A DNA stretch of 64,000 nt from Streptomyces sp. NRRL WC-3618 (GCF_001280005.1 NZ_LGDW01000040.1:1-64000), one strand, 5' to 3'. Positions 36,507-46,403 are shown, counted from the stretch's first letter. The notes: generated by a model not told the origin, from the letters alone. Translations and numbers: made by a program.

Positions 36507-36929
36507 ATGCGAGCAGGGCGCAGTGGTGGCAGGGCCGTCCGCTGGGCGTACGGGGTGGTCGTCACCCTGTGTGCCGTGCTGGCCGTGCTCGTCCACCATG
36601 AGGTGACCGCGATCGGGGCCGCCCCGATGCCCGGCATGTCTCATGCGGCCGTGCCGGCCACGGTCCACGCTGCGCACGGGATGCCCGACGCGCCGCAACC
36701 GTCCATCTCGGGCTCTTCGACGCACGATCTCGGCGCCGGTGTGTGCGCGGGAGCCGGCATGCAGCACTGCAGCGCGGCCGGCGTCTCCTCGGTGCACCTG
36801 GTCGCACCGGAGCACAGCGACGTGCCCCCGCCCGTGAACCTCCCGTCGGCGCTCTCCGGGCATGCGGCCGGCGCCGTGGTGAGCCGAGCTCCGCCCGATC
36901 TGTCCGTCCTCTCCCAGCTGCGCATTTAG
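36507..36929 (+). CDS. DUF6153 family protein (copper-locus membrane/exported protein)
   Basis: A 140-residue protein with one N-terminal transmembrane or signal helix (AVRWAYGVVVTLCAVLAVLV) and a His/Met/Cys-rich external region (HHEVTAIGAAPMPGMSHAAV, GVCAGAGMQHCSAAG). Small His/Met-rich proteins of this family are linked to copper genes. The ATG at 36507 follows AGGTG; 36498 and 36501 are other candidate starts. Two CsoR-like boxes lie upstream, and the multicopper oxidase starts 72 nt downstream, so they are probably one copper-induced operon. Confidence 0.75.
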   Translation: MRAGRSGGRAVRWAYGVVVTLCAVLAVLVHHEVTAIGAAPMPGMSHAAVPATVHAAHGMPDAPQPSISGSSTHDLGAGVCAGAGMQHCSAAGVSSVHLVAPEHSDVPPPVNLPSALSGHAAGAVVSRAPPDLSVLSQLRI

Positions 36930-37001
36930 GCCGCACCGCACGGTGCTTGATGCGCCGTGCCTCCGCGCCCCCATCCGCAGTTGCACAGCAGAGGACAAAA
37001 A

Positions 37002-38624
37002 ATGAACAGCATCAACCGCCGCTCCCTCCTGCTCGCCGGACTGGGGGCCGCCGGCGCCGGCGCGCTCGCCGCCTGCAGCAGTGGTTCCGGCCCCGGTGGC
37101 AACGCCCTGGTCAGCCCGTCCGGATCCGCGGTCGCAGTCGCCGAGCGGAAGCGGGCCCGCACCGGACGGCAGCAGAAGCTCACCCTGACCGCCGCACCCG
37201 CGATGGTCGACCTGGGCGGCGGGGTCATCCCGAAGACCTGGGCCTTCGACGGACGTACCCCGGGCAAGGAGGTCCGGCTGTCCGTCGGTGACACCCTGGT
37301 CGCCGAGCTGTCCAACCAACTCCCGCGCAGGACCACCACGTCGATCCACTGGCACGGCATCGCCCTGCGCAACGACATGGACGGCGTTCCGCCCGCCACG
37401 CAGGCCGCCGTCCGGGCCGGTTCCACCTTCACGTACAAGTTCATCGCCGACGTCCCGGGCACGTACTTCTTCCACCCGCACGTCGGCGTTCAGCTCGACC
37501 GCGGCCTGTACGCCCCGCTGATCGTCGAGGACCCCAAGGAGTCCCTCGCGTACGACGACGATTGGGTCGTACTCCTCGACGACTGGGTCGACGGTGTCAC
37601 CGGCACGCCGGACGAGGTCTTCGCCGAGCTCAAGCAGGGCATGGGTGGCATGGAGATGGGCGCGAGCAGCAGCCCCAGCTCCAGCGGCATGGAGGGCCAC
37701 GACATGGGGGACATGGGCGGGATGGACATGGGAAGTGACTCCGCGTCCCCCTCCGCCTCGGCCTCCTCCTCCGGCGGCATGTCGACGAAGTTCATGCTCA
37801 TGGGCGCCACCAGCGCTCTGCTCGGCGGTGATGCCGGCGACGTGAAGTACCCGCACCACCTGATCAACGGCCGCGTGGCGAGTGACCCGGACGTCTACAC
37901 GAGCAAGCCCGGCAGGAAAGTCCGGCTGCGGATCATCAACGCGGGCTCGGACACCGCCTACCGGGTCGCCCTCGGCGCCCACAAGCTGACCATCACCCAC
38001 ACCGACGGCTTCCCGGTCCAGCACCAGGAGGTGGACGCCCTGCTGGTCGCCATGGGAGAGCGCTACGACGTCCTGGTCACCCTCGGCGACGGAGTCTTCC
38101 CGCTCGTCGCGCTCGCCGAGGGCAAGGACGCCAACGGACTGGCCCTGGTGCGTACCGGCGCGGGGAGCAAGCCCTCAGCGACCGTCCGCCCGAAGGAACT
38201 CGGCGGCATGATGATGACGGCGTCCCAGCTGCGCTCCGCCGACGAGGTGCGGCTGAAGTCCGCCACGACCGACGTCACGCACCAGATCAAGCTGACCGGC
38301 GGCATGGAGAAGTACAACTGGGCCATCAACGGCACGCCGTTCGACATGAAGGATCCCGGGGCGCACCCGATCGTTGTCCGTGAGGGGCAGCGCGTACGGC
38401 TCGACTTCGTCAACGACAGCGACATGTGGCACCCGATGCACCTGCACGGCCACACGTACCAGATCGGCGGCTTCGGGCCCCGCAAGGACACCGCGATCGT
38501 GCTGCCCAAGAAGAAACTGTCTGTCTTCTTCGACGCCGACAACCCGGGCCAGTGGATGCTGCACTGCCATAACGCCTACCACGGTGAGGCCGGAATGATG
38601 GCGAACCTCGCCTATCGGGACTGA
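37002..38624 (+). CDS. Multicopper oxidase (Tat- or lipoprotein-exported)
   Basis: A 540-residue secreted multicopper oxidase. N-terminal signal NRRSLLLAGLGAAGAGALAA followed by C suggests Tat export and lipidation. Three cupredoxin domains carry the copper ligands: IHWHGIALRNDMDG, YFFHPHVGVQLDRG, then HPMHLHGHTYQIGGFG and WMLHCHNAYHGEAGMM (type 1 copper Cys-His). A Met-rich loop at about residues 210-245 (GGMEMG, MEGHDMGDMGGMDMG) is typical of cuprous oxidases such as CueO. It probably oxidises Cu(I) outside the cell. Confidence 0.92.
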   Translation: MNSINRRSLLLAGLGAAGAGALAACSSGSGPGGNALVSPSGSAVAVAERKRARTGRQQKLTLTAAPAMVDLGGGVIPKTWAFDGRTPGKEVRLSVGDTLVAELSNQLPRRTTTSIHWHGIALRNDMDGVPPATQAAVRAGSTFTYKFIADVPGTYFFHPHVGVQLDRGLYAPLIVEDPKESLAYDDDWVVLLDDWVDGVTGTPDEVFAELKQGMGGMEMGASSSPSSSGMEGHDMGDMGGMDMGSDSASPSASASSSGGMSTKFMLMGATSALLGGDAGDVKYPHHLINGRVASDPDVYTSKPGRKVRLRIINAGSDTAYRVALGAHKLTITHTDGFPVQHQEVDALLVAMGERYDVLVTLGDGVFPLVALAEGKDANGLALVRTGAGSKPSATVRPKELGGMMMTASQLRSADEVRLKSATTDVTHQIKLTGGMEKYNWAINGTPFDMKDPGAHPIVVREGQRVRLDFVNDSDMWHPMHLHGHTYQIGGFGPRKDTAIVLPKKKLSVFFDADNPGQWMLHCHNAYHGEAGMMANLAYRD

Positions 38625-38683
38625 CCTACCTCCTGCCTCCCGGACCGGCCGTCGAGGACGCGCATCGACGCGTTCCCCATCCG

Positions 38684-38706
38684 GGGTGGACCCTGACTGT
38701 CCACCC
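38684..38706 (+). terminator. Putative terminator after the multicopper oxidase
   Basis: Perfect 8-bp hairpin, GGGTGGAC (38684-38691) and GTCCACCC (38699-38706), loop of 7. It lies 60 nt after the stop codon. No strong T-run follows, so it is tentative. The rest of 38625-39017 shows no gene. Confidence 0.45.
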
Positions 38707-39017
38707 TCGGGCGGATCCGCCCTCACCATGAGGCCTGCCGCACCGCGAGTCGAGCGTCGCCGACCGGACCGGCCGGCAGCTCGCCGACGAGTTCATGATG
38801 GTTCGGTGTCGAGTGCCGTGCCGCATACGGGTCTGGCGGGATTCTGACGACGGGGCCCGGGGGCGGCAGGGCGGTCGACAAGGTTCCGGCAAGGCTTCCT
38901 GCCCATCGTCGTCATGTGCACCGAGGCGACCACGCCGGCCACCGGAGCGGAAGGTCCCGAACGGCGCACGCTATCGCGCGTCTGTGCGAGGGCTGTGGGG
39001 TAAAGGAGAGGGAATCA

Positions 39018-39511
39018 ATGCGAACGACACGACGGGCAAGCCTGGCTTCGTTGGCGGCAGTGGCGGCGCTCGCTGTCCCGGCGCTGGTGGTGGGTGGCCC
39101 AGGAACAGCCTCGGCGCAGGTTGCGTCCAGGCGGTTGCCGCCGAGGTCGCGTGCACCGGCTTCACCAACGTGAGTGTTGGTGGCGGTTGGTACCTCCACG
39201 TGCCGTCGGCGGGCTCCGGAAACTACAACTGCGTCGTGGCCCGGGGGATGAACGGCCTCCCCGTAGTGGTCGTGCAGGAGAGCCTGAACGCCTGCTTCGG
39301 CCAGGGCATCGCGGAGGACCGGGACTTCGGCGGCAACACCGAGCGGGCGGTGAAGAACGCCCAGACGCGGATCAACCAGGACTGGGGCAGCCACGTGCTG
39401 GACGTGGACGGCCGCTTCGGCCCCAAGACGAGCGCCAAGTTCTACTTCCAGGCATACGACTACACCAACGGCCAGACCGGCAGGCACACGGGCGTCTGCT
39501 ACGGGCGATAG
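39018..39511 (+). pseudogene. Secreted peptidoglycan-binding protein, frameshifted
   Basis: Starts at ATG 39018 with a strong AAAGGAGAGG site. Signal peptide MRTTRRASLASLAAVAALAV to TASAQ is in one frame; the mature domain continues from ~39118 in another: AVAAEVACTGFTNVSVGGGW, FGGNTERAVKNAQTRINQDW, DVDGRFGPKTSAKFYFQAYD (a PG_binding_1-like repeat, pattern D-G-x-F-G-P-K-T). One indel near 39118 breaks the gene; it could be a sequencing error because both halves are otherwise well preserved. Probable role: cell wall association. Confidence 0.75.
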
Positions 39512-39525
39512 TCCATGACGTGTCC

Positions 39526-39561
39526 GCACGCTGCCTGTCGTGCGGGCACGCTGCCTGTCGT
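39526..39561. repeat. Short direct repeat
   Basis: GCACGCTGCCTGTCGT occurs at 39526-39541 and 39546-39561. It is a 20-nt-period duplication after the gene end. Confidence 0.5.
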
Positions 39562-39743
39562 ACGTAGGCCGAGGGCCGAGCTGGGCGCCCACGGCCTGGT
39601 CCACGCGGAGGCCCTGGCCGAGGTGGCCAGGCGGGAGCATGCCTTCGCACCCATCGGGCCCGCGGCCGGCCGTGAAAAGATCCGTGCGTTCGCGCAGGCC
39701 CGTCGGTCGGCTGTCGGCTCAGAGGATGCTGAGTAGGACCTGC

Positions 39744-40870
39744 TCAGGGGTCGGCCGGCAGGCCGAGGCGGCGCAGCCGGGCGCGGATGCCGTCCGAGTC
39801 CGGGACGCCGAGTTCGTCGAGGATGTCCGCGGCGCGCCGGGCGGCCCGCCGTGCTGCGTCGGTCTCGCCGGCGGCCCGGTGGCTCTCGCTGGGGTGGGCG
39901 AGTACGTCGGCCTCGTAGTAGCGGTCCCCGAGGCCGTGGAACAGCGCGACGGCGTTGCGGTAACAGGTTGCTGCCCGGCGGTGGTCTCCCAGGTGCTGGT
40001 GAGCGTAGCCGAGGCTGTCCCAGGTGTCCGCCTGCCCGTCGCGGACGCCGAGTTCGGTGAAGAGCTCCAGCGCCTGCCCGCAGAACGTGAGGCACTGGCG
40101 GTGGTCGCCGAGCTGCGAGTGGTACCAGCCCACCGAGTTGAGGGCCCGGGCCTGTCCCGTCCGATGGCCCAAGGAGGTGTACTGGTTGAGGGCCTCCTGG
40201 GCACAGGCCAGGGCTTCGGGGTAGGTGTCCCGCCGGGCGTGCAGGCGGGCCAGGTCGAGGTGGGTGTGGGCCAGCTCGGTACGGTTGCCGAGGGCTTGGT
40301 GGAGATCCAGGGCGCGGGCGAGGTGGGTGAGCGCGTCGTCCAGTCGGATCAGGCGGGTGCAGGCACGGCCGAGGCCGCTGCGGGCTTCGGCTTCCCCGGC
40401 CGGGGAAGCCGAGCGCAGTGCGGCGTCCAGCGCGGCCTCCTGGGCAGTGGCCCAGTCGGACCAGTGGCCGCGTCGCTGCAGAAACGTGGTCAGGGCGCGG
40501 GTCAGCTGCCAAGCCGGGGCATCCGGTGCCTGCGTGGTGACGCCCGACCGGTGCGCCACCGCGAGGAGCACGGGGTGCTCGGCTGTGAACCAGGCAAGAG
40601 CCTCTCCGTGGTCCGCGGCGTGTTCGGGGAGACGCCGGGGACCGGGGGCGGCAGCGCGATCGGGTCGCGGTGCGGATCCAGCATGCGGTCCGCGGAGTGG
40701 GCGGAGTGCAGGTAGTGGCCGAACAAGCGGTCTTCGGCCGCTTGCGTTTCGCCGGCGGCGTTCGCGGTGCCGGCGAGTTCGGCGGCGTACATCCGCAGCA
40801 GGTCGTGGAGTACGTATCTGCCGCGCGAATGCTCTGTGACCAGGCAACGGCGGCCCCGCAGGTGCTGCAC
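39744..40870 (-). pseudogene. TPR regulator (AfsR/SARP-like), N-terminally truncated and frameshifted
   Basis: The C-terminal half of an AfsR-type regulator. Residues start near 40870 with VTEHSRGRYVLHDLLRMYAA (end of an NB-ARC region). After a frame change near 40620, several TPR repeats follow, for example LGNRTELAHTHLDLARLHAR, SVGWYHSQLGDHRQCLTFCG and LGYAHQHLGDHRRAATCYRN, ending at 39744. The DNA-binding and ATPase domains are missing. It is probably a relic. Confidence 0.75.
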
Positions 40871-41100
40871 GCGTTCGGGAGGGCGGAGATGAGTGCTTCG
40901 TCGTCCAGCCAGATCTCGCCGGAGATCTTGGCCTTGAGCGTGCGGTGCAGGACCGTGATGCCCAGCGAGGTCACCGATGTGCTTCGGTCCGCGCGTCGTC
41001 TGTCCGATGGACTGAGGTGATCGGCTGGGTCGCCTGCCGAGGGCGCGTGAGCGTCGATTACCATCGCCTGGTCGCGGACGGAAAGCGAGTCGACGCCAGC

Positions 41101-43971
41101 ATGACTGACGAAGCGAGAGGGAAGCCCGTCGGCGGATTACATGGCCGGGCGCGAGAAGTCGCGATCCTGCGCGCGGTGCTGGCGGGCGAAGGCGGCACGT
41201 GGTGCGTCGGGGTCACAGGGGAACCGGGGATCGGCAAGAGCCGGCTGCTGACGGAGCTGGGGAAGCTCGCGGACACAGAAGGATGGACTGTCCGCAGTGC
41301 ACGCGCGGCGGAGTTCGAGTCTCACATCCCGTTCGGTGTGTTCGTCAATGCGCTCGACGACCGGCTCGCCGAGCTGAGCCCTGAGCGTCTCGCCACTCTG
41401 GGGCAACAGCAGCTCGCACTTCTCGCGACCATGTTCCCGGCGCTTCCCGCCGTCGGTCCCGCCGACCTGGTCGACGCGGAGCGGTACCGGCTGCACCGGG
41501 CGGTTCGGGCATTGCTGGAGCTGCTCGCCGAGCCGTCCGGGCTGGTGCTCGTCTTCGACGATCTGCACTGGGCGGACGAGGGTTCGGTCGAGTTGCTCGA
41601 CCACCTTTTGCGCCACCCGCCCCAGGGGCGGCTGGTCTTGGCATTGGCGAGCAGGCCCCGGCAGACATCGCTGCGGCTGTGGCACGCGCTGTCCCGCGCC
41701 GCGACCGACGGGGTGGCCGAGCTGCTGGAACTCGCGCCGCTGAGCCAAGCCGATGCCGGCCACCTCATGCCGGAAAGGCTGGGCCGTTCGCGGCGGGAAC
41801 AGCTTTACCAGGACAGCGGCGGAAACCCGTTCTACCTGGAAGCCTTGGTGCGGGCCGGTGAGCGGGGTATCGCCGTCGGTGATGTGGCGCTCCACCCCGA
41901 CGGGGCGCTCCCGGTGGCGGTCCACGCGGTACTCGCTGCCGAGTTGGCCGCGTTGACCCCACAAGAGCGAGTCGTCGCGCACGCCGCCGCAGTCGTGGGT
42001 GACGACTTCGAGGCTGATTCGCTCGCTGAAACGGCGGCAATGGACGCCGGGTCCGTGCTCGCCGCGCTCGACCGGCTCGCCGAGCGTGACCTGGTGCGGC
42101 TGGATGGCGCGACCGGCCGGTTCCGGTACCGGCATCCGCTGGTGCGCAGCATCGCCTACCAGGACGCCGGTCCTGGCTGGCGACTTCAGGCACACGGCCG
42201 GGCCGCGTCGGCACTCCGGAGCCGGGGCTCGCCGCCGGCTGAATTCGCCCGCCACGTGGAACGGTCCGCCGTCCGTGGTGACCTCGGGGCGGTCGCGGCG
42301 CTCACCGAGGCGGCTGAGGCGACGATGCATACCACGCCGACGACCGCCGGGCACTTCCTGCGGGCGGCCATTCGGTTGCTTCCCGACTCGGAGTCGGCCA
42401 CGCCGCAGCGACTGATCCTGCTCGGCCGGCTGGCACACACTCTCGGCGCCACGGGCGACCTGCGGCAGGCCAGGGAAACCATGCAGGAGGTGCTGCGGCT
42501 ACTGCCTGCCGAACTCACCCAGATCCGGGCACAGACAGCACGGGCCTGTGCGACGGTGGAGCAGATTCTCGGGCGCTACACCGAGGCCAGGGCGATGCTG
42601 CACAGCGAGTGGAAACGCGTCGAAGGTGTCGACGCCCACTCGGCGGCCGTCCTGCTTGTCGCGCTCGTTGCCGGTGAAAGTGTCGAGCGCGAGCACGGAC
42701 AGGACCGGGTGCCCGAGGCGATCGCCGCCGCGCGGGAAGTCGGGGATCCGATGCTGCTGGCGACGGCGTTGTCGGCCGCAACGCTCATCGACGGGCGGGC
42801 GGACCGGCTGGACGAGGCGGCCGCACTCCTGGACGCCCTGCCCGACAGCGACCTGGTCCGCGACATCGATGCGGCGTTCTGGCTGAGCTGGTCGGAAGTC
42901 TCCGCCGACCGGCTCACGGCGGCGAGCCGGCACATGAGCCGTGGCCTGCACTTGGCTCGTGCGAGCAGGCAGTCCCACAAGATCGCGCTGCTGACCGCGA
43001 TCCGCGGCATGGTGCATGCCTACCTCGGCGAGCTGGCGGAGGCTACCACCTGCTTCGACGACAGCCTGGAGTCGGCGGAACTGACCGGTAGCGAGGAACT
43101 GCGCGTCATGGCGTTGACCTTCGGGTGCTGGATCACCACCTGGCGCGGCGACCTGACCGAGGCGATCCGCCTGGGCAAGGAAGCCATCGTCGTCGACGAC
43201 CAGGCGACGGCCATGAGCTCCTGGCGCAGTGGCCAGGCCGAGGCGATGCTGGCGCAGGCGATGTTGCACTCGGGTGATCCGCACGCTTGCATCGAGCTGC
43301 TGCTCACCCGTGGCGGAGGGGCCGAACTGCCCGCAGTGGGCCTCCGCACTAGGCCATTGGTGTACCTGATGCTCACGGAGGCGGAGGTCGCGGCCGGCCG
43401 GGTTGCCGCGGCCACGGGATGGGCCGACCGGGCGGAGGACGCGGCCGGTCGGCTCGAGCTTCCGCTGCGTACCGCCATGGCACAGCAGGCCCGCGCGATC
43501 GCTACGCGGCCAACGGATCCGGCGGCAGCCGCACCGCTCGCCATCGCCGCTGCTGCCACGTTCGGCCGGATCGGGGCGGCCGTGGAGGCCGGGCGGGCGC
43601 ACTTGCTCGCGGCGACGGCGTTCGGCGACAGCGGGGCGATCGACCAGGCCCGTGCACACCTCGTGGCTGCCCGCGGGTTGTTCACCCGGTGTGATGCGCG
43701 ACTGTTCCTGCCGCAGGTCGCGCGCGAGGAGCGGCGCCTGAACGCGCGTGGCCCCAGGCCCGAAAGCGGTGCCGAGCGATTTGACCTGACCGCCCGTGAG
43801 GTCGAGATCGTCAACCTGGTCCTGGACGGCCTGACCAACCGGGACATCGGCCTGCGGCTGCATTTGAGTTTCAAGACCGTTGAAGTCCACCTGGGCCGGG
43901 TCTACACAAAGGTTGGTGTCTCTGGTCGTACTGCTCTGGCCGGCGTGTGGGCCGCCGCGGCGCGTGATTGA
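41101..43971 (+). CDS. LAL-type LuxR family regulator with early TTA codon
   Basis: A 956-residue large ATP-binding LuxR regulator. AAA ATPase: Walker A GVTGEPGIGKSRLLTELGKL (residues ~37-56), Walker B LVLVFDDLHWADEGSVELL. A long helical TPR-like middle follows; the C-terminal HTH (TAREVEIVNLVLDGLTNRDI, LSFKTVEVHLGRVYTKVG) ends near residue 950. Such proteins activate pathway genes. Codon 13 is TTA (41137-41139), so translation may depend on the bldA leucyl tRNA. ATG 41101 is chosen; ribosome site weak. The target genes are not clear. Confidence 0.88.
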   Translation: MTDEARGKPVGGLHGRAREVAILRAVLAGEGGTWCVGVTGEPGIGKSRLLTELGKLADTEGWTVRSARAAEFESHIPFGVFVNALDDRLAELSPERLATLGQQQLALLATMFPALPAVGPADLVDAERYRLHRAVRALLELLAEPSGLVLVFDDLHWADEGSVELLDHLLRHPPQGRLVLALASRPRQTSLRLWHALSRAATDGVAELLELAPLSQADAGHLMPERLGRSRREQLYQDSGGNPFYLEALVRAGERGIAVGDVALHPDGALPVAVHAVLAAELAALTPQERVVAHAAAVVGDDFEADSLAETAAMDAGSVLAALDRLAERDLVRLDGATGRFRYRHPLVRSIAYQDAGPGWRLQAHGRAASALRSRGSPPAEFARHVERSAVRGDLGAVAALTEAAEATMHTTPTTAGHFLRAAIRLLPDSESATPQRLILLGRLAHTLGATGDLRQARETMQEVLRLLPAELTQIRAQTARACATVEQILGRYTEARAMLHSEWKRVEGVDAHSAAVLLVALVAGESVEREHGQDRVPEAIAAAREVGDPMLLATALSAATLIDGRADRLDEAAALLDALPDSDLVRDIDAAFWLSWSEVSADRLTAASRHMSRGLHLARASRQSHKIALLTAIRGMVHAYLGELAEATTCFDDSLESAELTGSEELRVMALTFGCWITTWRGDLTEAIRLGKEAIVVDDQATAMSSWRSGQAEAMLAQAMLHSGDPHACIELLLTRGGGAELPAVGLRTRPLVYLMLTEAEVAAGRVAAATGWADRAEDAAGRLELPLRTAMAQQARAIATRPTDPAAAAPLAIAAAATFGRIGAAVEAGRAHLLAATAFGDSGAIDQARAHLVAARGLFTRCDARLFLPQVAREERRLNARGPRPESGAERFDLTAREVEIVNLVLDGLTNRDIGLRLHLSFKTVEVHLGRVYTKVGVSGRTALAGVWAAAARD

Positions 43972-43993
43972 GGACGCCACGGCGGCCAACTAC

Positions 43994-45316
43994 TCAGTTG
44001 CCGAGATCGCGTACGTACAGGTCGAACTTCCGGCTGGTGCCGTCACCGCCCAGGTTCGTCGCGCTGGTCGTGAAAGCGACGTGGTGGCCGTCGGCCGAAA
44101 TCGAGGGGCTGTTGCTGTAGCCATCGCTCTGCGAGCCGTCGACGGCGACACTGACCCTGGTCGTGGTGGCGGTCACCCGGTCTCGCACGAACACGTCCCA
44201 GCGTGAGTTGGTGTCGCCGGTCACCAGCTTGTCCTCGCCGGACACGAACGCGATGTAGCGGCCGTCGGCGGAGAGCGTGGTCCGCTCCTGGCCGGGGGTT
44301 CCACCGTCGCTCAGGTCATTGGGGCCGAGGTTCACCTGCGTCGTCGTCCGGGTGACCCGGTCGTACAGGAAGATGTCGGTATCGTTCGGACCGCCGGTGT
44401 CGCCGGCCACCAGATTCGATGCGGTGGACTCGAACGCGACGTAGCGGCCGTCGGCCGAGATGGCCGCCGTGCGACTGGCGGAATTGCCTTCATTTCCGTC
44501 GGGACCGACGCTGATCCGGTCGGTGTACCCCGTCAGCCGATCGTGTACGAACACGTCGTCCGAGTGGTTGTGGTCGGGGAACAGGGACAGCGTCTTCGCC
44601 CCGGAGGAGAAAGCGACGTAGCGCCCGTCTGCCGAGATCGACGGCAACTGACTGACGTCGTCGCCCTGGCGACCGTTGGAATCGACGCTGACCCTGGTGG
44701 TCTCACCGGTCTGCCAGTCGCGTACGAAGACGTCGTGGATGTCGTTGGTGTCGCCGAACACCAGGTTCGACGCGGGGGAGTCGAACGCGACGAACCGGCC
44801 TTCGGCGGAGATCGACGGATGGAAACTCTCACTGTCGCTCTGCTCACCATGCCTGCCGACGCTGACCCTGGTGGTCTCACCGGTCTGCAGGTCGTGCAAG
44901 AAAATGTCGCGGTAGCGGTTGGTGTCACCGGGTACCAGGTTCGTCGCGACGGACTCGAACGCGACGTAGCGGCCGTCGGCGGAGATCGACGGATTCCGAC
45001 TCGCGTTGTTGGCCTGGGCGCCCGCGGAGTCGACGCTGACCCTGGTGATGACGCCGGTCTGCCGGTCGCGCACGAACACGTCGTCCGCTCGGTTGGTGTC
45101 GCCAGTCACCAGATCCCTTGCCAGCGACGTGAAAGCCACGTAGCGGCCGTCGGCGGAGATCGACGGCCCGCTGGCGGAGTTGCTTATCGGTGCCGTGCCT
45201 GCCGGCCCCGGCTCGGCATCCGCGGCATGCGCGACGCCGCCTGACAGCAGCGCCGCGACGATTCCCGACGCGAGCACTGTGCGCTCTGCGTTGCGGATTA
45301 TGGAGAGACGTCTCAT
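43994..45316 (-). CDS. Secreted TolB-like beta-propeller protein
   Basis: A 440-residue exported protein. Signal peptide residues 1-32 (ending GGVAHAADA). The rest is seven or eight copies of a ~55-residue unit, with the pattern SISADGRYVAFxS-xAxNLVxGDTN-xxxDVFVRDxxTGxTTRVSV, the PD40/TolB propeller repeat. It likely forms a seven-bladed propeller on the cell surface or outside it, binding proteins or sugars; the ligand is unknown. The repeat is visible also in the DNA at ~165-nt spacing. It converges with the LuxR gene. Confidence 0.85.
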   Translation of the reverse strand: MRRLSIIRNAERTVLASGIVAALLSGGVAHAADAEPGPAGTAPISNSASGPSISADGRYVAFTSLARDLVTGDTNRADDVFVRDRQTGVITRVSVDSAGAQANNASRNPSISADGRYVAFESVATNLVPGDTNRYRDIFLHDLQTGETTRVSVGRHGEQSDSESFHPSISAEGRFVAFDSPASNLVFGDTNDIHDVFVRDWQTGETTRVSVDSNGRQGDDVSQLPSISADGRYVAFSSGAKTLSLFPDHNHSDDVFVHDRLTGYTDRISVGPDGNEGNSASRTAAISADGRYVAFESTASNLVAGDTGGPNDTDIFLYDRVTRTTTQVNLGPNDLSDGGTPGQERTTLSADGRYIAFVSGEDKLVTGDTNSRWDVFVRDRVTATTTRVSVAVDGSQSDGYSNSPSISADGHHVAFTTSATNLGGDGTSRKFDLYVRDLGN

Positions 45317-45348
45317 GCGTGTCCTTCTGTTCGGTTCGCCGCCACGGC

Positions 45349-45405
45349 AGCCGGTTGGCCGGATCAGCGTTCCGCGGAGCCGGTTGGCCGGATCAGCCTT
45401 CCGCG
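45349..45405. repeat. Tandem 28-nt direct repeat
   Basis: Two 28-nt copies (45349-45376 and 45378-45405), each starting AGCCGGTTGGCCGGATCAGC, differ at one base. They lie just upstream of the propeller gene start, in its promoter region. Confidence 0.75.
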
Positions 45406-45529
45406 TCGGACCGGCCGAAGCATGAGGGAACCCCCTACGCCTTAGGCATCGGCGTCTTCACGCTTCACGACCGGCTGCACCTGTCAATCCCCCCGTTTCG
45501 TAGAGACCCTCCGATGCGGTCAGCCCGGA

Positions 45530-45985
45530 CGGCACCGTCCTCGCGACCGCCGACCGTTCCGCCGGTGACACCGGCTGGGCACTGCGCTCGGACGGCCGCG
45601 GACCGGGCCGCCCGGCAGGCGGCCGACGCCCGCCTCGCCGTCACCGACGCCCTGGCCGCCGCCGAGCGGACCTGCGGCAGGCATCTCCGGGGCGGTCATG
45701 CACACCGACCAATTGAACTCGCCCAGAACACCAGCCGGGCCTTCGCCGACGCTGCGGTCAGGCCGGCATCCGCCAGTCCATGAGCGGGGTCGGCCGTCCT
45801 CCAGCGCGACGTTCAGACGCGAGACGCTCCAGGGCCGCAAGCCCTGGTCCAGCGAGCACGAGGCCGGCTTCGATGTGCTCCGCCGGCTACACCGCTACAA
45901 CACCCGGCGCCGCCACTCCCAGCGGGACAACCCTTCCGTCGGCAGGGCACCGGTAGGCCCCGGCCGGGTGTGCTTCCGGACGGGG
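45530..45985 (+). mobile_element. IS3-family transposase remnant
   Basis: Scattered pieces of an IS3/ISL-type DDE transposase: ARLAVTDALAAAERTCG, then AVMHTD, TSRAFADAAVRPASAS in another frame, FRRETLQGRKPWSSEHEAGF and LRRLHRYNTRRRHS. Frame changes and deletions remove the catalytic core. Terminal repeats were not found. Confidence 0.6.
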
Positions 45986-46019
45986 CTACCGTTTTTCCCG
46001 CGACGTCCCTGTGGCCTGG

Positions 46020-46250
46020 CTACCTCGTCAGTGGAGCCACGACCCAGCGCCACGCCCACCGCTCGTCCGAGACGTGATCGGGGGAGAGCAGCCGCTCGCT
46101 GTTGAGACGGTCGACGGCTTCTTCACGGGTGGCCCCACAGGCGGCGACGGACGGTGCCTGGGCGGTGCTGATGCGCCAACTGGCGTCCAGCCATGCCTGC
46201 GTCGCGAAGGTCGATGCTGAACGCGCCCCAGCGGCCGTCCGTGGAATCAC
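46020..46250 (-). CDS. Possible small hypothetical protein or gene fragment
   Basis: 76 residues with a moderately protein-like composition (TQAWLDASWRISTAQAPSVA, REEAVDRLNSERLLSPDHVS). No ribosome site, no family. It may be the tail of a lost gene; low confidence. Confidence 0.3.
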   Translation of the reverse strand: MIPRTAAGARSASTFATQAWLDASWRISTAQAPSVAACGATREEAVDRLNSERLLSPDHVSDERWAWRWVVAPLTR

Positions 46251-46403
46251 GGACTCCGGCGGCGCTTTCTACGACTCGAACGGCGACGGGCCGCGGTCTG
46301 CGTAGGTGATGGGCATGGCTGTCCCTTCGTTGACCGTCCCTTCGTTGGCGGTCCGAGGTCATGGAGGGCACGCTCATCAGGACCCGCCGCAAGGGAGAAA
46401 GAT

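Noticed and set aside
39515..39736. 73-residue plus-strand frame after the wall-binding gene
   Set aside because: Partly protein-like but no ribosome site or recognised family, and it overlaps a short direct repeat.
45190..45783. Plus-strand frame of 197 codons near the propeller start
   Set aside because: Its first half is antisense to the propeller gene start and the second half is only IS3 scrap.
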